DNA from: an uncultured Brachyspira sp.
Lineage (GTDB): Bacteria > Spirochaetota > Brachyspiria > Brachyspirales > Brachyspiraceae
Direction of reading: 5' to 3'
Assembly (NCBI RefSeq): GCF_910588665.1
Contig: NZ_CAJUPR010000003.1
Span: 1-24,098, forward strand
Length of the DNA: 24,098 nt
The position numbers were made by a program, and so were the translations under genes. Positions 16,302 to 23,416 of this stretch are shown piece by piece. The notes below the pieces were generated by a model. The model was not told where the DNA came from, ran no database searches, and was given only the letters and a program-made list of their open reading frames with translations. Each line of letters starts with the position of its first letter. Position 1 is the first letter of the stretch.

Positions 16302-16763
16302 ATGTTTAAAGAATTTAAGAAATTTATTATGCGCGGGAATATATTGGATATGGCTATTGGTATAATTATAGGATCATCTTTTACTAAAATAGTTAATTCT
16401 TTTGTTGAAGATATATTAATGCCGCCTATAGGTTTAATATCAAGCGGAATAGATTTTTCAAATATATTTATAGTTATTAAAAAAGGCGCAGACAATATCA
16501 GAAATTATAATTCCATAGAAGCTGCAAAAAGCGCCGGTGCTGTTGTTATAGGAATTGGAATTTTTATTAATACTATAATAACTTTTATTATTACCGCTTT
16601 GGCTTTATTTATGATTATAAAAATGTTTAATAAAATTCAGGAAGCTTCCATTAATAAAGAAATAAACAATAAAGAACTTAAAGAAAAAACTTGTCCTTAC
16701 TGCTGTTCTAAAATAAATATTAATGCTGTAAAATGTCCGAGCTGCACTTCAGATTTAAAGTAA
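16302..16763 (+). CDS. mscL: Large-conductance mechanosensitive channel MscL with C-terminal zinc ribbon
   Basis: Inner-membrane pentameric channel that opens under membrane tension on hypo-osmotic shock. The 153 residues start with the MscL signature (FKEFKKFIMRGNILDMAIGIIIG). TM1 spans about 15-45 and ends in DILMPPIG. A periplasmic loop follows at about 50-78, and TM2 spans about 80-108. The usual amphipathic C-terminal helix is followed by a four-cysteine zinc ribbon at 131-148: CPYC, ten residues, CPSC. This makes the protein slightly longer than E. coli MscL (136). The start at 16302 is supported by a GGGGGG run at 16293-16298. Earlier in-frame codons add a non-conserved stretch upstream of the ribosome site. 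The gene stands alone, divergent from acn. Confidence 0.92.
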   Translation: MFKEFKKFIMRGNILDMAIGIIIGSSFTKIVNSFVEDILMPPIGLISSGIDFSNIFIVIKKGADNIRNYNSIEAAKSAGAVVIGIGIFINTIITFIITALALFMIIKMFNKIQEASINKEINNKELKEKTCPYCCSKININAVKCPSCTSDLK

Positions 16764-16881
16764 TTATTATAGAGCATGCGGTATTTAGTAAGTTTGCATA
16801 AAAGTTTTTAATAAAAGTAATATCTGCAGTTAAATATAAAAAATATATATTGTTATTTACTTGTTATCCTTTTATACTTAT

Positions 16882-17007
16882 AAAAATCAAATAGCAGTAT
16901 ATGCAACTGAGTTTGGTGCTAAGTCTTCAGCTGCTACAATATCTGTAAATTTGCAGTGTATTGAAAAATACGGCATATCTGAACAAATAATACTTTGGGA
17001 GTTATAG
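16882..17007 (+). pseudogene. Remnant of a glutamate/dicarboxylate:cation symporter (DAACS family)
   Basis: The 424-base gap between mscL and the methyltransferase gene holds a short frame without ribosome site or suitable start. It reads YKNQIAVYATEFGAKSSAA, then TISVNLQCIEKYGISEQI, then ILWEL and a TAG stop. This resembles the HP1-TM7 region of GltP/EAAT transporters, where an AFxTSSSAATLPV motif is followed by a C(V)EE..GVSK helix start. Only about 40 of some 400 residues remain, and the expected continuation PLGATINMDG is absent. I read it as a decayed gene fragment. The similarity is by eye and not proven by alignment. The remainder of 16764-17097 shows no other gene. Confidence 0.5.
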
Positions 17008-17097
17008 TTGATACAATTTATAAGAAAAAAAGTTGTAAAAACTGAATTATAATTTATTATTAATGCCGATAAAAATTGTTTTATTATTTTTGTTAAT

Positions 17098-17152
17098 AAA
17101 CTAGATTAAAAAACAACTGATGATCAATGAGTTGATTATCAGTTTCTAGTTT
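17098..17152 (+). promoter_or_regulatory. Long hairpin in the upstream region of the methyltransferase gene
   Basis: A continuous 13-base-pair stem (17115-17127 with 17132-17144, one G-U pair) closes a TGAG loop. It is extended by an 8-base-pair outer stem AAACTAGA/TCTAGTTT (17098-17105 with 17145-17152), with a nine-base bulge on the 5' side only. It ends 35 bases before the start codon. No T tract follows on the plus strand, so a terminator role for upstream transcription is doubtful. A leader-RNA structure or a relic of an inserted element are alternatives. Confidence 0.55.
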
Positions 17153-17187
17153 GAATCGAAAAAATGTAAAAATTTAGGGAAGTAATA

Positions 17188-17898
17188 ATGTTTATAACAA
17201 GTAAAAATGCAATAGCCGAAGCAATTTCCAAAGATCTGGTGCATACTTTATATATAAAATTTCCTATATCAAAAAGAGAAAAAGAAATTATAAAGCTTGC
17301 GGAAAAAAAGAAAGTATATATAAAAAATGTTGATAAAGATGAGATGGAGAAAATTATAGGTAAAATATATTCAATAGCTGCCTGTGTAAAAGGAAATAAA
17401 GAAATAGGTATAGAAAGTTTTTTAGAGAAATCTTTAAAAAATAAAAATCCTTTGATATTTATATTGGATTCAATAACAGATGTTCATAATTTCGGAGCTA
17501 TAATTAGAAATGCCTATTTTTTTAATATTGCTGGTATTATTATTCCGAAAGATAATTCGGCGCCTATTAATAAAAAAGTTTATGAAATATCATCTGGTGC
17601 CGCCTATCATTTACCTATATCCGTAGAAACTAATTTGAACAGAGTTATTGAGTCAATGAAAGAAAAAGGTTTTTGGATATACTATGCCAGCGAAAAAGGT
17701 GAGATTTCTATTGAGGATTTTAAATTTGATTCTCCTACGGCAGTTATATTCGGAAATGAACATAGCGGTGTCAGGGATATTTTAAAAAAAAAATCGGACG
17801 GCAGTATTATTATAAATGCTTCTTCCGACTTTGATTCATTAAATGTATCGGCGGCATCAGCCATTATAGGATATGCATACTCAATTTATAATAAATGA
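17188..17898 (+). CDS. rlmB: SpoU/TrmH-family RNA 2'-O-methyltransferase, RlmB-like
   Basis: S-adenosylmethionine-dependent methyltransferase of the SPOUT superfamily, 236 residues. An N-terminal substrate-binding domain (1-80), of the kind that starts SKNAIAEAI, resembles the L30e-like domain of RlmB. The catalytic domain carries motif 1 SITDVHNFGAIIRNA (95-109, Asn101 and Arg107), motif 2 IFGNEHSGV (187-195, Glu191) and motif 3 DSLNVSAASAI (216-226), which form the trefoil-knot cofactor site. RlmB methylates the ribose of G2251 in the 23S rRNA peptidyl-transferase loop. That exact target is inferred, and another rRNA or tRNA ribose is possible. AGGGAAG precedes the ATG. A long hairpin lies just upstream. 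It is apparently monocistronic. Confidence 0.85.
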   Translation: MFITSKNAIAEAISKDLVHTLYIKFPISKREKEIIKLAEKKKVYIKNVDKDEMEKIIGKIYSIAACVKGNKEIGIESFLEKSLKNKNPLIFILDSITDVHNFGAIIRNAYFFNIAGIIIPKDNSAPINKKVYEISSGAAYHLPISVETNLNRVIESMKEKGFWIYYASEKGEISIEDFKFDSPTAVIFGNEHSGVRDILKKKSDGSIIINASSDFDSLNVSAASAIIGYAYSIYNK

Positions 17899-17962
17899 TA
17901 TTATAATAGTTTTATGAATACAGATTAATATTGTTATATTTAGCATATATTTGTTTTTTTGC

Positions 17963-17990
17963 TTGCAATAATAACAAAAAAGTATATATT
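17963..17990 (+). promoter_or_regulatory. Candidate promoter of the two-gene unknown operon
   Basis: TTGCAA (17963-17968) and TATATT (17985-17990) are 16 bases apart and end 49 bases before the ATG at 18040. Moderate match only, in A+T-rich sequence. Confidence 0.4.
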
Positions 17991-18039
17991 AAATATGCAG
18001 GATATAAATTAAGGGCATATTATATATGGAGATAAAAAA

Positions 18040-18402
18040 ATGCCTATAGCACCTTTAGACTTACAGCAATTATATATGCAGCAATCGCATATAGGTCGTA
18101 TGGAACATATAAGAATGGCTGCTAAAACTATTGCCATGCAATCCGAAGACAAAGATATACATAGAGATTCCTATATAAAAGATTCGACTGTTGTAAAGTC
18201 TGAAAATATATCTGATGAAACTAAAGTTAAAGAAAAAAAAGATGGGCAGAGACCTAAAGATCAAGGTTATATGTCATATAGAAAGAAAAATAAAAAAAGA
18301 AGTTCTGAAATCAACAGTATAGAAGAAAATAATATTATAGAGATAGAAGAGGTTCAGGCTTCAGAAAAAACTAAAGGCTCTAGAATAGATTTTCTCGGAT
18401 AA
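18040..18402 (+). CDS. Conserved-looking protein of unknown function, charged and low complexity
   Basis: I do not recognise a named family. The 120-residue product has a short N-terminal helix-like region (MPIAPLDLQQLYMQQSHIGR) and a long, highly charged Lys/Glu-rich middle with no membrane segment or signal peptide. It ends in a compact hydrophobic tail, GSRIDFLG. The layout (PIxPxDLQ start, charged linker, xIDxxG end) resembles, from memory, small proteins found in other spirochaetes beside the gene type that follows here. That is a weak recollection. GGAGA precedes the ATG. The next gene starts 28 bases downstream, so the two are probably co-transcribed and may work together. Confidence 0.75.
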   Translation: MPIAPLDLQQLYMQQSHIGRMEHIRMAAKTIAMQSEDKDIHRDSYIKDSTVVKSENISDETKVKEKKDGQRPKDQGYMSYRKKNKKRSSEINSIEENNIIEIEEVQASEKTKGSRIDFLG

Positions 18403-18429
18403 GGAAAAATAAAGCAGAAAAATATTATT

Positions 18430-19062
18430 ATGCAAATTTTAATAGCTGTAATAATTAATATTATTATATTAGCGGCTGCCATGCCTTTATTTTATATTTA
18501 TATAGTTTCAAGAGCAAGAGAAAGATTTGAAAAAGAAACTATGTCTAGAGCAAGAGAAGAAATAGAAGCTTTGGTAAAAGAATTTAATAATATAGCATTA
18601 TCAAGAATATCTATACTTGAAGATGCTATTGTAAGAGCAAATAGATTGGTTAAAGAATTAGATAATTTTAAAAGCGTAAATAATGAATCCAAACAAAAAG
18701 AAGAAATAAAACTGGATATTTCGATAAATGATATAAAAAAACCTAAAGCAGAATCTGATGAAAATAAAAAACTTAATATAATAATTGAAGATAATAATAT
18801 AAATGCATCCGCAAAGTCTGCAAATGATGCTAAAAAAGAAGTTATAGAAAAATTAAGAAGTAGATTAGATAAAACAATAAATACAAATATAGGCATACAT
18901 AATAATTCTGGAGCGGAATTAACTGATAATGCTTCAAATGATTCTCAAAAGAATGAAGATATTATAAATCTTTATAAAGAGGGAATAAGCAAGGAAGAAA
19001 TAGCTAAAAAATTAAACTGTTCTATTACGGAAATAGATATTGTTATAGATTTGGAATTATAG
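18430..19062 (+). CDS. Membrane-anchored coiled-coil protein with C-terminal HTH-like segment (DUF6115-like)
   Basis: A 210-residue protein. Residues 1-27 are one hydrophobic membrane anchor (MQILIAVIINIIILAAAMPL...) without a cleavage site. Residues 28-85 form a charged coiled coil (ARERFEKE, AREEIEALVKEF). A disordered Asn/Lys/Glu linker covers about 86-170. The last 38 residues (NLYKEGISKEEIAKKLNCS, ITEIDIVIDLEL) read as a helix-turn-helix of the type seen at the end of DUF6115 proteins. The same topology occurs in several anchored motility or envelope factors in Firmicutes, but no function is established here. No ribosome site is obvious before the ATG, so translation may be coupled to the upstream gene. 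The gene is convergent with the acyl-CoA synthetase gene, 15 bases apart. Confidence 0.75.
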   Translation: MQILIAVIINIIILAAAMPLFYIYIVSRARERFEKETMSRAREEIEALVKEFNNIALSRISILEDAIVRANRLVKELDNFKSVNNESKQKEEIKLDISINDIKKPKAESDENKKLNIIIEDNNINASAKSANDAKKEVIEKLRSRLDKTINTNIGIHNNSGAELTDNASNDSQKNEDIINLYKEGISKEEIAKKLNCSITEIDIVIDLEL

Positions 19063-19070
19063 CAAATATA

Positions 19071-19090
19071 TTTTATTTTATTTTATTTTA
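19071..19090. repeat. (TTTTA)4 simple repeat spanning a stop codon
   Basis: Four exact copies of TTTTA lie at the convergent junction. They contain the minus-strand stop codon of the acyl-CoA synthetase gene (19078-19080) and its last codons. Gain or loss of a unit would change the last one or two residues only. No terminator hairpin is visible in the 15-base gap. Confidence 0.6.
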
Positions 19091-20958
19091 TCATATAAAG
19101 CTTCTATTTTTTCATGATATGCTTCAGCAACATTTGATCTTTTTATTTTTAATGATTGTGTAAGAAGCCCGTTTTCTAGGGTAAACTCTTCATCGGTTAT
19201 TATAATTTTTGATACTGCTTCATAAGGCTTAAAACCGTTTTTATAATTTATTAATTTATCCAATTCTTCTCTGATAAGTTTATAAACTTCTTTTGATTGC
19301 GGTAATTTATTTTCATCATAAGGAATTTTCTGCATATCAAAATAATCTTTTATATTTTCTTTGTTGATTACAATTACAGCTCCTATGGAAGATTTATCCT
19401 GACCTACAAGCATAATTTGAGAAATATAAGAAGATTCCATAACTTTATTTTCTATAGGCTGAGGCTCTACATTTTCACCTGTTAAAAGCACTATTGTTTC
19501 TTTTGCTCTTCCAGTTAATACTATTTCTCCCTGCTGAGTATATGCTCCCAAATCTCCGGAATTGAAAAAATCTTCAACTTTTGACTGTTTTGTTAATTCA
19601 GGATCTTTATAATATTCTTTGAAAATATTAGGACCTTTTATATAGCAAACTCCCATAACGCCTTCAGGGCATATATTTCCGTTTTTATCCCTGACCTCTA
19701 TTTTTACTTCGGGTATGGGAGTCCCGCAGGTTCCTCTGTAATTTTTATAAGGAGATCTCAAAGTAACTACAGGGGAAGTTTCTGTTATTCCCCAGCCTAC
19801 CACTAAATTAATTCCTACAGCTTCAATAAAATCTTCTATATACATCGGCAATGCTCCTCCCCCTGATATTGTAAGACGTATTCTTCCTCCTGTTAATTCC
19901 AGTATTTTACTATATACCATTTTCTGCGCCATTTTATGGAATATAGGATCAAACATTCCGATGCTGTATTCGGATTTCTTATTATCTATTTTTTCATCTC
20001 CTAGAAGATATATTAAATTATTTTGATACCTTTTGCTTCTTATATATTTTACAGATCTTTTTATTAAAAATTTTGCAAGATTTTTAGAAAATGCGCTTTT
20101 TTTATTTATATTTTTGATTACCGTATTGTATATATTAACCCAAATAGCCGGCACTGAAATAAATATATCAGGTTTTTCTTCTATAAAATCATTTTTTAAA
20201 TATCTTTTGTTTGTAATTGCAGTAAAGCATCCTATTATAGCCGTCACATAAGATATTGTTCTTTCATATATATGCCATATAGGAAGAATAGTCAAAAGTT
20301 TTTCTCCCGATTTTAATTGTATTATATCTGGCAGCACTCTTACATTATGAAGTATATTTCCATGCGTAAGTATAACGCCTTTAGGCTTTCCTGTTGTACC
20401 AGATGTATATATTATAGTTGCTATGCTTTCATTTGTCAGTTTGGACGCTTTTTTAACAGCAAAGTTTTCATCTCCATTTAAAGCTTTTTCCCCAATTTCT
20501 AAGAGTTCATTGAATGAATATATATTATTATCAGGATCATGCATAGAACTGTCCAAAACAACTATTAATGATATATCTTTATGATGCTTTTTTATTTTTT
20601 TATATACATATTCATTTTCAACCAATACTGCTTCAGATTCACTATGCTCTATTATATAATTTAATTCATCTGAAGAAGAATCTACGCCTCTAGGCACATC
20701 TGCAGAGCCTAATGCTAAAAGCGCCATATCAGATATAAACCATTCTATTCTATTTTCTGAAAATATTGCCACATGTTTTTTTGATAATCCTTTAATATCA
20801 AACGCTTTAGCTGCAGCATTTATTTTATTATAAAGATTTTTATATGTTATAGTTACTTTTTCTTCATTATTATCGTTTCTATATCTGTAAGCTGGATTTT
20901 GAGGAGTATTATTAACTCTTTCAAAAAATGCGCTGGGTATAGAAGTATAGTTTTTCAT
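19078..20958 (-). CDS. Long-chain acyl-CoA synthetase (AMP-forming)
   Basis: Adenylate-forming ligase that activates long-chain fatty acids to acyl-CoA, using ATP, at the inner face of the membrane. The 626 residues match the bacterial long-chain FACS type. The P-loop-like A3 motif YTSGTTGKPKGV lies at 184-195. Further on come GGGALP, the A5 motif GWGITETSP, the A7 motif NSGDLG with the ribose-binding Asp, the A8 hinge LTGRAKETIVLLTGENVEP and the A10-like LTQSLKIKR with the catalytic Lys. No signal or membrane helix is present. AGGAGA lies 6 bases before the ATG. The GT4 gene ends 88 bases upstream on the same strand, so co-transcription is possible but not required. The likely role is reuse of host or dietary fatty acids for phospholipids. 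Confidence 0.9.
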   Translation of the reverse strand: MKNYTSIPSAFFERVNNTPQNPAYRYRNDNNEEKVTITYKNLYNKINAAAKAFDIKGLSKKHVAIFSENRIEWFISDMALLALGSADVPRGVDSSSDELNYIIEHSESEAVLVENEYVYKKIKKHHKDISLIVVLDSSMHDPDNNIYSFNELLEIGEKALNGDENFAVKKASKLTNESIATIIYTSGTTGKPKGVILTHGNILHNVRVLPDIIQLKSGEKLLTILPIWHIYERTISYVTAIIGCFTAITNKRYLKNDFIEEKPDIFISVPAIWVNIYNTVIKNINKKSAFSKNLAKFLIKRSVKYIRSKRYQNNLIYLLGDEKIDNKKSEYSIGMFDPIFHKMAQKMVYSKILELTGGRIRLTISGGGALPMYIEDFIEAVGINLVVGWGITETSPVVTLRSPYKNYRGTCGTPIPEVKIEVRDKNGNICPEGVMGVCYIKGPNIFKEYYKDPELTKQSKVEDFFNSGDLGAYTQQGEIVLTGRAKETIVLLTGENVEPQPIENKVMESSYISQIMLVGQDKSSIGAVIVINKENIKDYFDMQKIPYDENKLPQSKEVYKLIREELDKLINYKNGFKPYEAVSKIIITDEEFTLENGLLTQSLKIKRSNVAEAYHEKIEALYDKIK

Positions 20959-21046
20959 AAAATCTCCTAAGAATTATATAATTAGTTCTAACTATTTTTA
21001 CGAAATATTAAGTAGTGAATTATAACTATAATACATATTAAAAATA

Positions 21047-22180
21047 TTACAAGCGATTTTCAATATATTTTATTACATTTCTGCTGTATGCCGATACTGT
21101 AAAATTATCTAATATATTTTTTGATTTATTAAGAAAATCTGTTCTTATATATTTATTACTGTATGCTAAAAGCATTGAAGAGGCTATATCCTCTGTATTT
21201 TCCATATTGCAAGTTAAAGCACAGTTTTTGCAAGCCTCGTAAACTCCCGACTTATTAGATATTATTGATATGCAGGAGCAGTATAATGCCTCTATAACTG
21301 TAAGTCCGAAAGGCTCATTTATTGAAGGCATAACTAAAGCATAGCTTCTATTTAATAATTCTTTTTTATATTCTTCAGATATAAAGCCTTTAAAAATAAT
21401 ATTATTTTCTAAATTTATTTTTTTTACAAAATTTTTTAAATATTTTTCATATCTTCCTTTTCCTGCTATTATGAATTTTAAGTTTTTATTATCAATTTTT
21501 TCTAATAATAATTTAAAAGCTAATACCGCATTCTCTAAATTTTTAGGTTTTTCAATTCTTCCTATATAGATAAAATGATCCGATTTATTAATAGGCATTA
21601 TATTATTATCTGTAATGCATGGATATATAATTTCAGCATCTCTGCCATAAACTCTTTTTACAGCTTCTTTTGTTCTCAAGCTATTTGACATTACATAGTC
21701 TATTTTACTTATTCCGAATCTGTCCAAATGCATAGTATATCTTGCTATTATATCCCAAGTTTTCTTAAGCATTTTATAGCTTTTGTCATCATATCCGTAA
21801 AGCCTTATACTTGGCTCATGGCAGTACCAAAAGCTTTTAGGAAGTTTTATATTTTTTTTTTCAGCATATTTATATGAAAGTCCGTAAAATATTGATGCTG
21901 GAAAGTTATGTATTAAAACGGCATCATAATTTTTTAATTCATTTGCTAGGAATTCTGATGTTTTATTAAAAACTAACGGATTTAATGTAATATCAGTTTT
22001 TATCTGTTTTATATAGTCTGGTATATTGCTTTTTAATTTATAAGTGTATACAGCTATTTCAATACCCAAATTGCAAAAATATTCGGAAGATGCAAGTATG
22101 ACATTTTCAGCCCCGCCTTGATACCCAAAAGTGGGGTGAAGTACAGCTAGTTTTTTTAATTTATTAACATAATTGCTCAC
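21047..22180 (-). CDS. GT4-family glycosyltransferase
   Basis: Cytoplasmic or membrane-associated GT-B glycosyltransferase of 377 residues that uses a nucleotide sugar. The N-terminal domain begins LAVLHPTFGYQGGAE, with the glycine loop typical of the acceptor domain. The C-terminal Glycos_transf_1 domain starts near 200 (HFIYIGRIEKPKN) and contains IAGKG at 238-242 and the EPFGLTVIEAL motif with Glu289 and Glu297. Sugar and acceptor cannot be told from sequence. Envelope glycolipid or LOS/LPS-type mannosyl or glucosyl transfer is plausible. The start codon is GTG (22178-22180) without a visible ribosome site. A -10 box lies only 7 bases upstream, which suggests a leaderless message. An in-frame TAA five codons upstream limits other starts. 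Confidence 0.85.
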   Translation of the reverse strand: MSNYVNKLKKLAVLHPTFGYQGGAENVILASSEYFCNLGIEIAVYTYKLKSNIPDYIKQIKTDITLNPLVFNKTSEFLANELKNYDAVLIHNFPASIFYGLSYKYAEKKNIKLPKSFWYCHEPSIRLYGYDDKSYKMLKKTWDIIARYTMHLDRFGISKIDYVMSNSLRTKEAVKRVYGRDAEIIYPCITDNNIMPINKSDHFIYIGRIEKPKNLENAVLAFKLLLEKIDNKNLKFIIAGKGRYEKYLKNFVKKINLENNIIFKGFISEEYKKELLNRSYALVMPSINEPFGLTVIEALYCSCISIISNKSGVYEACKNCALTCNMENTEDIASSMLLAYSNKYIRTDFLNKSKNILDNFTVSAYSRNVIKYIENRL

Positions 22181-22187
22181 TTTGTTA

Positions 22188-22216
22188 ATAATAATTTATT
22201 TTTTATAATTTTACAA
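22188..22216 (-). promoter_or_regulatory. Candidate promoter of the GT4 gene (near-leaderless)
   Basis: On the minus strand, TTGTAA (22211-22216) and TATTAT (22188-22193) are 17 bases apart. The -10 box ends 7 bases before the GTG start codon, so transcription would begin at or beside the start codon. Confidence 0.45.
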
Positions 22217-22308
22217 GATACTATTAAATAAAAAATAACTAAGCATTTTTAAGCGGATAATTTTTTACTGTTTAGAATATAAATAATAAACTATAATAAT
22301 TGATAGTG

Positions 22309-22336
22309 TTGATATTATACTAAATATTGATATAAT
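22309..22336 (+). promoter_or_regulatory. Promoter of the bat-type operon
   Basis: TTGATA (22309-22314) and TATAAT (22331-22336) are 16 bases apart, 33 bases upstream of the VWA gene. An overlapping TTGATA at 22300-22305 has no well-spaced -10 box. Confidence 0.6.
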
Positions 22337-22369
22337 ATACTGAATATATTTTATATAAATGGTGGCGGA

Positions 22370-23398
22370 ATGTTTTTCGGTGATTTTAAATTTATTATTT
22401 TTTATGCGCTTCTTCCAGTACTGATAATTTTATTTATTATGTCCAGAAGAAAAGTGCATAAAATTTTATCAATATTTACTAAAAAACTGAATTTTCAGAA
22501 TGATAAAAATTATAAAAGAATATCAAATTTAAGAATGTTTTCAATTATATTTATGATAATTGCAGTTTCAAGCCTGATATTTGCTCTTATGCAGCCTAAA
22601 TGGGGAATAATAGAGCAGAAAATAAAAACGGATAATTATATGGTAACTATAGTATTAGATTTATCAAGATCTATGGACGCTGATGATGTATGGCCTTCAA
22701 GATTAGAAAGGGCTAAATTAGAGATAGAAAAATTTGTAAAAAATACTGATAATCTATCCGTGTCATTAGTTGGTTTTGCAGGCACTAGTTTTATAGCATC
22801 TCCCTTTACTCAGGATATGGAAACTTTCAGTTATATACTTGATAATTTAAATACAAAATCCGTTACTCTGCAGGGTACTAGAATAGCCGATGCTTTGATT
22901 ACTGCCAAAAATACATTTAATGTAAATGCCTTAAGTAAAAAATCTATTATTTTAATAACAGATGGGGAGGATCATGGCGGATATTTTGATAATGTGCTGA
23001 AAGATTTAAATGATATGAATATTAATGTATATACTATAGGTATGGGAAGTACGCAAGGAGCCAGTATTAATACCGATTTAGGTGTTAGAGAAAAAACCGT
23101 TATATCCAGACGAGATGACAGCATATTAAAATTAATAGCAGATTCTACGCATGGAAAAAGTTATATTTCTGAAAATGTTTCATTAGAAAATATTTTTAAC
23201 GATATGAGGCATAATATGGACAGTATTTCTTCTGTGAAAAATAATAGAATCTATAAAGAGAGATTTCAAATATTTTTGGCGGTTTCTTCATCTTTAATAT
23301 TTATGGTATGCATATTTAATATATTAACTCAAATAAAAATAAGAGATACTATAAAAGAAAAAATAATGAAAGAAAGAATTATAAAAGAAAAAATATAA
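22370..23398 (+). CDS. Bat-type VWA-domain membrane protein (BatA/BatB-like)
   Basis: Inner-membrane protein of 342 residues. Two membrane segments (8-24, 56-74) are separated by a basic cytoplasmic stretch. A periplasmic von Willebrand A domain follows at about 90-285, and a third membrane segment lies near 296-316 before a Lys/Glu/Ile tail. The metal-ion site (MIDAS) is complete: DLSRSM with Asp97, Ser99 and Ser101, then Thr170 in QGT and Asp198 in ITDGED. This is the layout of BatA/BatB of the aerotolerance (bat) loci found in Bacteroides and Leptospira. The function there is tied to stress survival and envelope assembly, but its mechanism is unclear. The next gene is BatC-like, 18 bases on, which supports a bat operon. 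A GGTGG/GGCGG run precedes the ATG. Only one VWA gene is present here. Confidence 0.85.
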   Translation: MFFGDFKFIIFYALLPVLIILFIMSRRKVHKILSIFTKKLNFQNDKNYKRISNLRMFSIIFMIIAVSSLIFALMQPKWGIIEQKIKTDNYMVTIVLDLSRSMDADDVWPSRLERAKLEIEKFVKNTDNLSVSLVGFAGTSFIASPFTQDMETFSYILDNLNTKSVTLQGTRIADALITAKNTFNVNALSKKSIILITDGEDHGGYFDNVLKDLNDMNINVYTIGMGSTQGASINTDLGVREKTVISRRDDSILKLIADSTHGKSYISENVSLENIFNDMRHNMDSISSVKNNRIYKERFQIFLAVSSSLIFMVCIFNILTQIKIRDTIKEKIMKERIIKEKI

Positions 23399-23416
23399 AT
23401 TTTGGAATTATAAAAA

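Noticed and set aside
16177..16365. Small 62-codon plus-strand frame overlapping the mscL start
   Set aside because: It has no ribosome site and overlaps mscL in another frame. It reads through the promoter region.
18498..18896. Minus-strand open frame of 132 codons rich in Ser, Leu and Phe
   Set aside because: Antisense of the coiled-coil gene. Its composition is the reverse complement of Lys/Glu/Asn codons.
20972..20983. AATTATATAATT palindrome as an operator before the acyl-CoA synthetase gene
   Set aside because: A 12-base all-A+T palindrome is expected by chance in this base composition and sits too near the ribosome site for a clear promoter context.
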